This document shows positions 1 through 6,082 of a DNA stretch of 7,183 nt, piece after piece. The notes under the pieces are model-generated. The model saw only the letters and a list, made by a program, of their open reading frames with translations. It did not search any database and was not told the DNA's origin. Within the stretch, counting starts at the first letter, position 1, and every line of letters starts with the position of its first letter. The stretch comes from an uncultured Microcoleaceae cyanobacterium (GTDB lineage Bacteria > Cyanobacteriota > Cyanobacteriia > Cyanobacteriales > Microcoleaceae), in NCBI GenBank assembly GCA_938083405.1, contig CALKCV010000101.1:1-7183 (forward strand). Direction: 5' to 3'. A program made the translations under genes and the position numbers.

Positions 1-38
1 GTCTCATACACTCAATTCTAAAAAACTTACCCTTGCAA

Positions 39-71
39 GGGAGAGGGGGGAGGGAGACAAGGGAGAGGGGG
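39..71 (+). other. G-run cluster with G-quadruplex-forming pattern
   Basis: Five runs of three or more G lie within 33 bases (39-41, 45-50, 52-54, 61-63, 67-71), separated by loops of 3, 1, 6 and 3 bases. This meets the usual G3+N1-7 pattern for an intramolecular G-quadruplex on the + strand. The element GGGAGAGGGGG occurs twice, 22 bases apart, and a perfect 10-bp palindrome CCTTGCAAGG (31-40) overlaps the left edge. No gene is attached to it in the window. Folding is an inference from the pattern; it could equally be one copy of a dispersed purine-rich intergenic repeat. Confidence 0.5.
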
Positions 72-84
72 TTGTTTTTACCTA

Positions 85-119
85 CTAACAACTAACAACT
101 AACCACTAACCACTAACAA
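85..119. repeat. Heptanucleotide tandem repeat (STRR type), 5 units
   Basis: Five contiguous 7-base units are visible: CTAACAA, CTAACAA, CTAACCA, CTAACCA, CTAACAA, at 85-119. Short tandemly repeated repetitive (STRR) heptanucleotides of this kind are known from intergenic DNA of filamentous cyanobacteria and vary in copy number between strains. The repeat is non-coding here and lies directly after the G-run cluster. Confidence 0.85.
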
Positions 120-488
120 AAAAGCGGTAGGTTTTTGGGAAAGCTTTCTTATGTGACGCGATCCCTAAAAAAAGTTCTGGTTAAAAGTACGGGTTCTTCA
201 GCGTCTAAAGGTAGAGAAACAGCCCTAGAAAATTACTACCGCAGATAGATACGCTTTAAGTTGTTTTACGAGTAAAGTATTTAGTTAAAGCAAAAAACCA
301 AAGGCTCGACTCGAAAACTGGCTGACGCTAGACCTTAGCAAAAAGCAGATTAGAAAAGAGAGCCTAAAAAAAGCAGACATCGAGATTAAGAAATCCGTTG
401 AGGGCTTATTGGAGGTTTCCTGCCAAAGGTAGCTTGCTGTCAACCCCCTTACTTAATATTCCGGTATAAGGAATAAGGAGTTTTTCTT
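120..488. other. Intergenic region and 5' leader, no convincing gene
   Basis: About 370 bases separate the heptanucleotide repeat from the first gene. I see no open reading frame with a start codon and ribosome site, no tRNA, and no RNA family I recognise. Two stop-free stretches (123-248 in one frame and 289-432 in another) read as plausible lysine-rich peptides but have no ATG or GTG in a sensible place, so they are not called as genes. No convincing -35/-10 pair could be fixed. The last 20 bases hold the ribosome site of the next gene. Confidence 0.5.
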
Positions 489-1292
489 ATGAAGTTTTCT
501 TACTTGCCGAAAGTTATTGGAACCAGCGCGATCGCCGCTGGTTTGACTGTATTATCCAGCAGCGCCAATGCCCAAGCTCGGTTTGATACTGAGCAATACA
601 TGGCTCAGTATCAAACCGAGCCTTCAGAATCGGTTATTGAAGTTAACGAGGCCCAAGAAAACGTTAACGAAGCGCAGCAAAACGTTAACGAGGCTCAGGA
701 AAATGTGGGAGACGCGCAAATCAACACGGTAGAAGCCCAAGAAAACGTTAACGAGGCCCAACAAAATGCTAACGAGGCCCAGGAAAACGTTCGGGACGCG
801 CAAGTCAATACCCTAGATGCCCAGGAAAATACCAGAGACGCGCAAGAAAACGTGCGAGATGCTCAAAGAAATCTCCAAGAGACAGGAACCAAAGCAAAAG
901 ACGTTATCGAAAGCACTGGAGCTGCAGCCAAACAAAATTTAGAAGCTGCAGGAGAAGCAACGCGACGAAGTGCCGAAGACGCAACTCAGAAAATCCAAGA
1001 AGCTTCGCAAGAGGCCCAACGCAATATCCAAAGAACCTCAGAAGAAGCCAGACAAGAAATGGCTGAAACTGCCGAGGAACGGGAAGAGCAGAAGTGGGCT
1101 ATATTAACTCTCTTCGGTGTTTTAGCTTTGTTAGGAGTGGGTTTAGTGGCGCTGCTGGCGGGCAAGAAAAGTCGTTCCGCTCGGAAAACTGAGTATTACA
1201 GCCATAGCTTGGAGTCCAACGGCCGCGACCCTAGCGTACCCAACCAAAAAAGAACAAAAGTTGTAACCACTAGCACTCGGTTGTCCAAGTAG
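489..1292 (+). CDS. Secreted, membrane-anchored heptad-repeat (coiled-coil) protein, function unknown
   Basis: The protein has 267 residues. The ATG is supported by AAGGAG at 475-480, 8 bases upstream. Residues 1-28 form a signal peptide with a hydrophobic core (about 9-24) and a likely cleavage site after A-N-A28. Residues 52-128 are eleven exact heptads such as VNEAQEN and VRDAQVN. The d, e and g positions are Ala, Gln and Asn in every unit, and position a is mostly Val or Thr, so an a/d coiled coil is expected. Residues 136-201 continue as a charged, Ala/Glu/Gln-rich helix resembling LEA-like or apolipoprotein-like repeats. A membrane segment (about 203-225, starting with W203) is followed by KKSRSARK and a 42-residue polar tail. 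The positive-inside rule would put the tail in the cytoplasm and the repeats outside it. A stalk or envelope-spacing role is only a guess. The gene stands alone, convergent with the large gene downstream. Confidence 0.9.
   Translation: MKFSYLPKVIGTSAIAAGLTVLSSSANAQARFDTEQYMAQYQTEPSESVIEVNEAQENVNEAQQNVNEAQENVGDAQINTVEAQENVNEAQQNANEAQENVRDAQVNTLDAQENTRDAQENVRDAQRNLQETGTKAKDVIESTGAAAKQNLEAAGEATRRSAEDATQKIQEASQEAQRNIQRTSEEARQEMAETAEEREEQKWAILTLFGVLALLGVGLVALLAGKKSRSARKTEYYSHSLESNGRDPSVPNQKRTKVVTTSTRLSK
576..621 (+). repeat. Perfect 19-bp inverted repeat inside the coding sequence
   Basis: The left arm GCTCGGTTTGATACTGAGC (576-594) is the exact reverse complement of the right arm at 603-621, with an 8-base loop AATACATG (595-602). 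It lies within the heptad-repeat gene and encodes residues 30-44, between the signal-peptide cleavage site and the first heptad. In the mRNA it would form a 19-bp hairpin without mismatches. Coding sequence seldom contains such a perfect structure by chance. It could be a regulatory hairpin, a target or remnant of a small palindromic element, or a local inverted duplication. Confidence 0.9.
642..872 (+). repeat. 21-bp coding repeats (11 heptads) with an 84-bp super-repeat
   Basis: Eleven consecutive 21-base units encode the heptads at residues 52-128. There is also a longer order: units 1-4, 5-8 and 9-11 line up at an offset of four heptads (28 residues, 84 bases). Units 2 and 6 are both VNEAQQN, and units 4 and 8 are VGDAQIN and VRDAQVN. 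Units 5 and 9 are TVEAQEN and TLDAQEN. The DNA still shows the similarity, for example GACGCGCAA at the start of both the 4th and 8th unit cores. This points to growth by duplication of four-heptad blocks followed by drift. Confidence 0.8.
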
Positions 1293-1306
1293 GAATTAGA
1301 ACAATT

Positions 1307-1329
1307 AGGGCGATCGCTTCCATCGCCCT
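1307..1329 (+). terminator. Weak hairpin just after the heptad-repeat gene
   Basis: AGGGCGAT (1307-1314) pairs with ATCGCCCT (1322-1329) across a 7-base loop, 15 bases after the stop codon. The following sequence GACTATTTGC has no real T tract, so it may only protect the 3' end or be a by-product of the overlapping HIP1 site (1310-1317). A second small stem (CGATCGC 1359-1365 with GCGATCG 1375-1381) lies between it and the strong terminator. Confidence 0.35.
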
Positions 1330-1391
1330 GACTATTTGCTTATGGTTACTACCCTGGACGATCGCCCATCAAACGCGATCGCTCCCTTAAT

Positions 1392-1433
1392 AAAATTCCC
1401 CCCAACAAGCTTTGTGTTGTTGGGGGGAATTTT
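1392..1433. terminator. Strong, probably bidirectional intrinsic terminator
   Basis: A perfect 17-bp stem (1392-1408 with 1417-1433) closes an 8-base loop GCTTTGTG. Six consecutive G:C pairs lie in the stem, and its outer end is A/T-rich, giving a T run at 1430-1434 on the + strand and TTTT on the - strand. It sits between two convergent genes, the heptad-repeat protein on the + strand and the 1049-residue protein on the - strand. It is well placed to stop transcription from both sides. Confidence 0.85.
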
Positions 1434-1458
1434 TAATGCTGGTATGACAGGCTAGTTT

Positions 1459-1565
1459 GTAGTAATCGCAAAGCGCGATTTATCAAGTTTGTAGTAATCG
1501 CGCTTTGCGATTTATAAAGAAGAATCAATCGCGCTTTGCGATTACTACGAACAGATTACTACGAA
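1459..1565. repeat. Cluster of three palindromic dispersed repeats plus a partial copy
   Basis: Three 22-base elements are present. The copy at 1459-1480 (GTAGTAATCGC AAAGC GCGATT) is the exact reverse complement of the copy at 1527-1548. The middle copy at 1491-1512 has the same outer sequence, but its 5-base loop is inverted (GCTTT instead of AAAGC). Each unit is itself a small hairpin, AATCGC/GCGATT. The 12 bases GATTACTACGAA occur at 1540-1551 and again at 1554-1565, a partial fourth copy. The cluster lies between the terminator and the 3' end of the large - strand gene. The same element recurs at 4988-5041. Confidence 0.9.
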
Positions 1566-1592
1566 GGGCTCCAGGATTACGCTAGAACAGTA

Positions 1593-4500
1593 TTAACTAA
1601 CAACCGCAATTACTCCGGCAATGGCAGAAGCTATACCAGAAACCAAGGCAGTAGAGAACAACCACCAAGCAGCAGTAGCCGCCGCTTTGCGAGTTTCTTC
1701 AGCTTGTCGCTGGGCATCTTGCTTCATTTTTTCCATCTGCATCTTGGCTTGCATTTGGAAGCGTTCGGCGCGCTGGAGGGCTCGGTCGCGAGTGCGTTCC
1801 GCCCGAGCTATAATCATATCTGCATCCGTCTTAGAGATATCGTCGCGAGAACTCAAAATCGCTACAACAGTATCGCGGTCAATACCAGAGAGGCGATCGC
1901 GCAGGGCTTCAAACCCGGCATTTGGGTCGTCAAACAAAGTCCGAAAGTCCCGCCCGATACCGTCGTAATCGAGTTCCGGTCGGTCCAAAGTGTTGAGATA
2001 ATCGCGAATTCGGGCAAAGATCCGCTTGACCTTCGTTTCCAAATAGCGTTTTACCCGCTGCAACTGCTCCATAACCTCGTCGCGAGCTTCGGTAATGCGA
2101 TCTACAATCTGATGGACATCTTCTTGGGTCATGTCTTCTCGCTGGGAGAGCAGGGCTACTAGAGTCTCGCGATCGAATGCAGAAAGGCGATCGCGCAGGC
2201 TCTCCATACCTGCACTCGGATCGTTCAGCAGCAGCTTTACATCCCGCTTGATACCTGTGGGACTGAGTTCTGCTTTATCCGTCGAGCGCAAATAATCGGC
2301 AACGGTACTCTTGAAATCTTGTACTTTTGCCTGAGTCCGCCGGGCCGCTCGTTGCGGCACTTTCGCAATGCCGCGCAAATTGTCCAATACTTCATCGATA
2401 GTCTGTTGGATTTCCGTTTCGTTGAGGTCTTGGCGCTGCGCTAGCAATTGCACTAGGGTATCGCGGTCCACCTGGGCCAACCTTCTTTTTAGCGATCGAG
2501 CCCCTGCTTTGGGGTCTTCAAACAGTTTGTTTAAATCGCGCTTAATGCCTGCGGGATTGAGTTCTGGTTTGCCAGTCTTGCGCAAGTAAGAGGTTAGAGC
2601 GAGCATAGCATCCTCGTACTGTTTCTTAGCTTTGCCAGCCAAGGCTTGGGGCTTAGAAGAGACCTTAGTCCAGGTTTCTTCTACGCTATCGAGAACTTGC
2701 TCTACTTGCTCCTCGCTAAGATCGTTACGAGCAGTTACCAGTTTGACCGCCGTATCGCGATCGAAACGACTCGCTCGCTCTCGAAGAGCCGCTATTCCTG
2801 CTTGCGGGTCGTCTAAGAGAGTTTTCAGATCCCTTTCGACACCTTCCGGGCTCAGTTCGCCTTTACCGGTATCTCGCAGATAGGAAAGAACTTTTAGCCA
2901 TTGGTCTTTTACGGCTGCCTTGGCTTTTTCCTGTTGGTCTCGGCTTTCTAATAATACGCGATCGCGAGCGTTCTCTAGCTCTTGAACTATAATCGCTACA
3001 TCTGTCGGATTAATATCTCCCCGTTTCTGCAAAATTGTTTCTAGGGTGAGGCTATCGAACCCCGATAGGCGATTTTTCAGTTGCTCGAAATTGGCTTCTG
3101 GGTCTTCGAGAATTGGCTTGAAATTTAGCAGAATTTTCTCTTTTGTCAGCTCTTCGGCGGGGGTAGTTGATAGATATTCCTCCACCTCTGCTCCCAGTTC
3201 GATTTTAGTTTCTTGCTCTGCTGCTGCTTCTGCCTGGGAGATGGCTTGCAGGCGAAGGGTCTCTAAGCGGTTGGCCAGGTTTTTAATTTGGTCTTTGGTG
3301 AAGACGCCGCGATCTGCCAGCATTTGGGCAAAATCCGAGCGGCTCATTTGTCGCAACTCTTTTGCCAGCAGTGTGGGGTCTGCGTTCGGGTCGTAGATGA
3401 TGCTGCGGAAATCTCGCTCTGCTTTCTCTGGTGTCATTTTCCAGGGATAAGTGTTTGCCAGATAATTTTCTATATCCGTCCTTACTATACTCCCGGAGCG
3501 ATCGTCGCTTGAGGGCGTAATTTTCTTGACGGACTCGCTTGCTTCTTCTGGAAGCCGCTTGAGTTCTTTGATAATTTTTTCTACATTGATGTCTGATATA
3601 TCCGTGCGTCCCATTACCATTCCCACTAGACTGTTAGAAGCCATAGTTAGGGCTTGGGATAGGGGACCGTTGCTGTCTTCTCCCGAAGAGTTCTCTGCCT
3701 CGCTGCGACCGCGCAATTCCTTGACTAACTCATCGAGTTTTTGACTCAATTGTTGCCCTCCTAGATCTGTTGGCGTCGCTTCGGAGATAAATTCTTTTAG
3801 CTGACTCATCGCATCCTTCTTCGAGGGCATGCCATCCAAGCTGGTTTTCCAAACTCTCTCTAGGCGATCGGCAAGTTTGTTTATCTCCCGTGGCGATAGA
3901 TCGCTGCGACTGCTGACTAAATCGACAAAAGTTTGGCGGTCTAGATTTCGCAAGCTTTCCTTATCCGCTAGTTCTGCCAAAGTGGGATCTTCTTTAATAA
4001 TTTTCTCAAACTCGGAGGTAATTTCTTTGATATTTAGCTGGGGCGGACGCAAGCCTTCTAGGTAGTCTTCTACTTTTTCTCGCAAGCCTTCGGGATCTAC
4101 TGCCGAACTCAACTCGCGACGCACGGCCCCCGCAGCCGCTTCCGCTGTTTTTACTACTTGGCGGCTGGCTGATTGTCCTGCAATAGCTGCAGTTGCCGTT
4201 CCTACCAAGGCTTGAAAGCCGGAAGTTGCCGAATTTACTATGGAACCGACCAGGGAACCTACCGTGGTAGAGCCCGCCCACATCAGCAGCGAGAAATAAG
4301 TCGCCCAAATTACTAAACCGAGAATTGCTCCAGATAGCGGAGAAAAATACAAGCTCAGTTTCACTGCCAACCAGCTTGCCACAAATAGGGCGATGGTTAC
4401 GCTGATTAAGGTTGCAAGCCCTAGACCCAAACCGATCTTCTTAATAGTACTGCCCGCACTACCGGAATTGTCGCTATTCGATGAAGAGGAAGAAGAAGAA

Positions 4501-4742
4501 GAAGAATCGGATAAACCTCCTATGGCAGAAATTCCTGCAGCTACTCCTAGATTAGTCAGCAACATTTGGATAGCAAAGGCTAGCACTACTCCAGCTACTA
4601 AGGTGGTAAAAAACTGGGGACCTTGATTGATTGCTTGTGCGTTTTGGGCTAGCTCTGCTCCCGTTTCTGGCTCTATTTCTACTTGGGCGAGTAATAATGC
4701 TAGATTTTTTATCCCTAGCGGTATGTCTAAATTTGGCAACAT
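1593..4742 (-). CDS. Large modular membrane protein with eight ~98-residue helical repeats, function unknown
   Basis: The protein has 1049 residues. The ATG at 4742 is supported by AGAAGGA (4749-4755 on the + strand), 6 bases upstream. The N-terminal part has three clear membrane segments (about 43-65, 103-128, 135-157) and a weaker Gly/Ser/Ala-rich hydrophobic stretch to about 190. Between the first two segments is a polar loop with nine serines in a row (80-88). Residues 216-990 are eight related modules, the second degenerate. A typical module reads DYLR-T-K-EL, then a Pro/Gly pair, RD, DP-AG, LR-RL, DR-TLV and R-D-(I/L/M), and ends in a long charged helix. A Lys/Glu/Gln-rich helix (about 985-1020) leads to a final membrane segment (1026-1048). 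The modules would thus be tethered to membrane at both ends. I see no catalytic motif. Proteins with this build may be loosely labelled transporters in databases, but only the N-terminal part could be membrane-spanning. A scaffold or spacer role is a guess. Confidence 0.9.
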   Translation of the reverse strand: MLPNLDIPLGIKNLALLLAQVEIEPETGAELAQNAQAINQGPQFFTTLVAGVVLAFAIQMLLTNLGVAAGISAIGGLSDSSSSSSSSSNSDNSGSAGSTIKKIGLGLGLATLISVTIALFVASWLAVKLSLYFSPLSGAILGLVIWATYFSLLMWAGSTTVGSLVGSIVNSATSGFQALVGTATAAIAGQSASRQVVKTAEAAAGAVRRELSSAVDPEGLREKVEDYLEGLRPPQLNIKEITSEFEKIIKEDPTLAELADKESLRNLDRQTFVDLVSSRSDLSPREINKLADRLERVWKTSLDGMPSKKDAMSQLKEFISEATPTDLGGQQLSQKLDELVKELRGRSEAENSSGEDSNGPLSQALTMASNSLVGMVMGRTDISDINVEKIIKELKRLPEEASESVKKITPSSDDRSGSIVRTDIENYLANTYPWKMTPEKAERDFRSIIYDPNADPTLLAKELRQMSRSDFAQMLADRGVFTKDQIKNLANRLETLRLQAISQAEAAAEQETKIELGAEVEEYLSTTPAEELTKEKILLNFKPILEDPEANFEQLKNRLSGFDSLTLETILQKRGDINPTDVAIIVQELENARDRVLLESRDQQEKAKAAVKDQWLKVLSYLRDTGKGELSPEGVERDLKTLLDDPQAGIAALRERASRFDRDTAVKLVTARNDLSEEQVEQVLDSVEETWTKVSSKPQALAGKAKKQYEDAMLALTSYLRKTGKPELNPAGIKRDLNKLFEDPKAGARSLKRRLAQVDRDTLVQLLAQRQDLNETEIQQTIDEVLDNLRGIAKVPQRAARRTQAKVQDFKSTVADYLRSTDKAELSPTGIKRDVKLLLNDPSAGMESLRDRLSAFDRETLVALLSQREDMTQEDVHQIVDRITEARDEVMEQLQRVKRYLETKVKRIFARIRDYLNTLDRPELDYDGIGRDFRTLFDDPNAGFEALRDRLSGIDRDTVVAILSSRDDISKTDADMIIARAERTRDRALQRAERFQMQAKMQMEKMKQDAQRQAEETRKAAATAAWWLFSTALVSGIASAIAGVIAVVS
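1773..4097 (-). repeat. Eight protein modules, period close to 98 residues (294 bp)
   Basis: These are approximate module positions in the large protein: 216-300, 312-397 (degenerate), 419-499, 517-598, 612-695, 709-793, 807-890 and 907-990. One arginine marks each module near its end: R279, R379, R478, R574, R672, R770, R868 and R966. The spacings are 100, 99, 96, 98, 98, 98 and 98. Modules 5-8 are the most alike, sharing GI/V-RD, DP-AG, LR-R and DR-T. This suggests they are the most recent duplicates or the most constrained. Predicted structure is all-helical with no Cys or His metal sites. Confidence 0.85.
4479..4505 (-). repeat. Serine-codon microsatellite (Ser9)
   Basis: Nine consecutive serine codons (residues 80-88), six of them TCT, form a short trinucleotide repeat within the loop after the first membrane segment of the large protein. 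Flanking residues (S78, D79, N89, S90, D91) extend a flexible Ser/Asp/Asn linker. Because the run is in frame, slippage of three bases would change linker length without breaking the gene. Confidence 0.75.
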
Positions 4743-4987
4743 GATTAATCCTTCTTTATTTTTTTATGGATTTGTGTACTATTAGTTTGGTTTGGCGCCA
4801 TTTGCAGAGTTTAATCCCGGCAAACTGTATTTCTGTAGTCTAATCTTCATTAGGATTACTTGTCAATTCATCTACCCCAAGGTAGAAAAATAGGTACTTT
4901 TCCTCGGTTTGCACTAAGATTTCGCTTTTCCGCCTCAACAAAACTGAGTTTTCGCATCTATCTAAGGGAATAACTTATATCAATTTT
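4743..4987. other. Upstream region of the large protein gene, no gene seen
   Basis: This stretch, with the repeat that follows, separates the start of the 1049-residue protein gene from the end of the dehydrogenase gene. It is A/T-rich and has no open reading frame worth calling. A small hairpin TCTACC/GGTAGA (4871-4886) lacks a T tract on either side that would make it a terminator. The - strand promoter of the large gene is probably here, since a gap of about 300 bases argues against read-through from the dehydrogenase gene, but I could not fix its -10 or -35 boxes. Confidence 0.45.
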
Positions 4988-5041
4988 GTAGTAATCGCAA
5001 AGCGCGATCGATCGATATGAATCGCGCTTTGCGATTACTAC
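4988..5041. repeat. Dispersed palindromic repeat, 21-bp inverted pair
   Basis: GTAGTAATCGCAAAGCGCGAT (4988-5008; 21 bases) pairs perfectly with the last 21 bases of 5020-5041 around a spacer of about 12 bases containing ATCGATAT. The right arm is identical to the copy at 1527-1548, and the left arm matches 1459-1480 except for its last base. It begins 7 bases beyond the dehydrogenase stop codon. The RNA could form a 21-bp stem at the 3' end of that transcript. On the - strand it is followed by AAAATTG rather than T residues, so it is a weak candidate as an intrinsic terminator and more likely a repeat element. Confidence 0.88.
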
Positions 5042-5048
5042 GATCGCC

Positions 5049-5861
5049 CTACTCACCTGCGGACCAAGGTTCCATGAATTTCGGATAAAGAGTTAGGCCG
5101 CCGTCAATAAATAAAGTCTGACCCGTGATATAACTCGCGTCGTCAGAAGCTAAAAATGCGGTAACTGCTGCCATTTCTTCGGGAGTGCCCACCCGTTTCA
5201 TGGGAATATTGCTAGCAACTTCTTCTCGTTTTTTGGGGTCTTCGGCCCAGTCTTTATTAATATCGGTAGCCGTGGCTCCGGGCCCGATCGCGTTTACCCG
5301 AATTCCGCGATCGGCATATTCTAGAGCTAAGGTTTTGGTCATGTTTTCCATGCCCCCTTTGCTAATAGAATAGCTGATATATTCCGGTCGCGGAATAATT
5401 TCGTGAACGCTGGAGACGTTAATAATTATTCCGCCATTTTCTTGTTTTAAAAACTGTTGAATTGCCTCCCTGGCACAGAGATAAGCTCCCCGAAGATTAA
5501 CGTTAATTACTTTATCGAAATCGTCAGTTTCTACGCTGTCCGATTCGCTGCTAATTTGAATGCCTGCGTTGTTAATTAGGATATCGATGCTGCCCAATTC
5601 TTCTACAACTTGGGCTACCATCGCCACGATTTCTTCTTCTTTAGAAACATCGCAATCAACGAGAATATTTCGACCCTCGCAACCGTTAGTTTCAGAGCAA
5701 GCTTCTTTGATTTGTTCCAGGGTTTTATCTGCTTTTTCTGGCTTTTTGCGATAGTTAATCGCCACGTTTGCACCCTCAGCCGCCATCCGAACTGCGACGG
5801 CACGACCTATACCAGAAGTGGCACCGGTTACTAAAACATTTTTGCCTTTTAATCCTTTCAT
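5049..5861 (-). CDS. Glucose 1-dehydrogenase-type short-chain dehydrogenase/reductase
   Basis: The protein has 270 residues, close to the usual 250-270 for classical SDRs. It is a soluble cytosolic Rossmann-fold oxidoreductase. Visible motifs are the cofactor-binding TGATSGIG (12-19), DCDVS (69-73), NNAG (97-100), an active-site Asn in NVNLRG (N122), and the catalytic S151, Y164 and K168 in the standard 13- and 4-residue spacing. The stretches NVSSVHE, SKGGM, LALEYA, RVN-IGPGA, ASYITG and FIDGGLTLYP closely resemble Bacillus glucose 1-dehydrogenase (EC 1.1.1.47). That enzyme oxidises beta-D-glucose to glucono-1,5-lactone with NAD(P)+. Asn-Tyr-Arg after the second strand (N36-R38) matches the dual-cofactor type. 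An insertion with two cysteines (about 55-61) is slightly unusual. The sugar substrate is inferred from similarity and from the glucosidase upstream; another sugar or polyol is possible. The ATG at 5861 is preferred over the TTG at 5879. Confidence 0.9.
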   Translation of the reverse strand: MKGLKGKNVLVTGATSGIGRAVAVRMAAEGANVAINYRKKPEKADKTLEQIKEACSETNGCEGRNILVDCDVSKEEEIVAMVAQVVEELGSIDILINNAGIQISSESDSVETDDFDKVINVNLRGAYLCAREAIQQFLKQENGGIIINVSSVHEIIPRPEYISYSISKGGMENMTKTLALEYADRGIRVNAIGPGATATDINKDWAEDPKKREEVASNIPMKRVGTPEEMAAVTAFLASDDASYITGQTLFIDGGLTLYPKFMEPWSAGE

Positions 5862-5867
5862 CAAAAT

Positions 5868-5873
5868 CTCCTT
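5868..5873 (-). promoter_or_regulatory. Ribosome binding site that fixes the dehydrogenase start
   Basis: On the - strand AAGGAG lies 6 bases before the ATG at 5861. An in-frame TTG at 5879 would extend the protein by six residues, but it lies upstream of this site and would make it part of the coding sequence. The ATG is therefore the likely start. The hairpin array begins only 17 bases further upstream (5891). Confidence 0.85.
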
Positions 5874-5890
5874 AAACAACGAACAATTAA

Positions 5891-6082
5891 GTTTCCCATA
5901 ACAGGCGAGACGCCTGTTCTACGTTTTCCATAACAGGCGAGACGCCTGTTCTACGTTTTCCATAACAGGCGAGACGCCTGTTCTACGTTTCCCATAACAG
6001 GCGAGACGCCTGTTCTACGTTTCCCATAACAGGCGAGACGCCTGTTCTACGTTTCCCATAACAGGCGAGACGCCTGTTCTAC
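5891..6082. repeat. Tandem array of six 32-bp hairpin repeats
   Basis: Six contiguous 32-base units start at 5891, 5923, 5955, 5987, 6019 and 6051. Each has the palindrome AACAGGCG-AGA-CGCCTGTT (8-bp stem, 3-base loop) flanked by GTTTCCCAT and CTAC. Units 2 and 3 differ only in having GTTTTCCAT. The array nearly fills the 220-base gap between the glucosidase and dehydrogenase genes, and its last base is part of the glucosidase stop codon. There are no unique spacers, so it is not a CRISPR array. If both genes are on one transcript, the RNA would carry six successive hairpins, which could affect read-through or mRNA stability. Confidence 0.95.

Noticed and set aside
465..470. TATAAG as a -10 promoter box for the heptad-repeat gene
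   Set aside because: It lies only 18 bases before the ATG, so a transcript starting there would not include the ribosome site at 475-480.
1536..2162. A + strand open frame of 208 codons opposite the large protein gene
   Set aside because: It begins in the palindromic repeat cluster and then runs antisense through the repeat modules. The - strand frame shows clear modular protein sequence, so this is a shadow.
4006..4308. A 100-codon - strand open frame within the large gene
   Set aside because: It overlaps the large protein in another frame, shows no domain and has no ribosome site that I can see.
1593..4742. Transporter (for example MFS) identity for the large protein
   Set aside because: Only three clear membrane segments at the N terminus and one at the C terminus are visible, without the 12-segment layout or MFS motifs. 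Most of the protein is soluble helical repeats.
5862..5879. TTG start giving six more residues to the dehydrogenase
   Set aside because: The AAGGAG ribosome site lies downstream of that TTG, 6 bases before the ATG at 5861, and SDRs normally begin close to the first beta strand.
5891..6082. CRISPR array
   Set aside because: The period is 32 bases with no unique spacers, every unit is almost identical throughout, and no cas genes are in the window.
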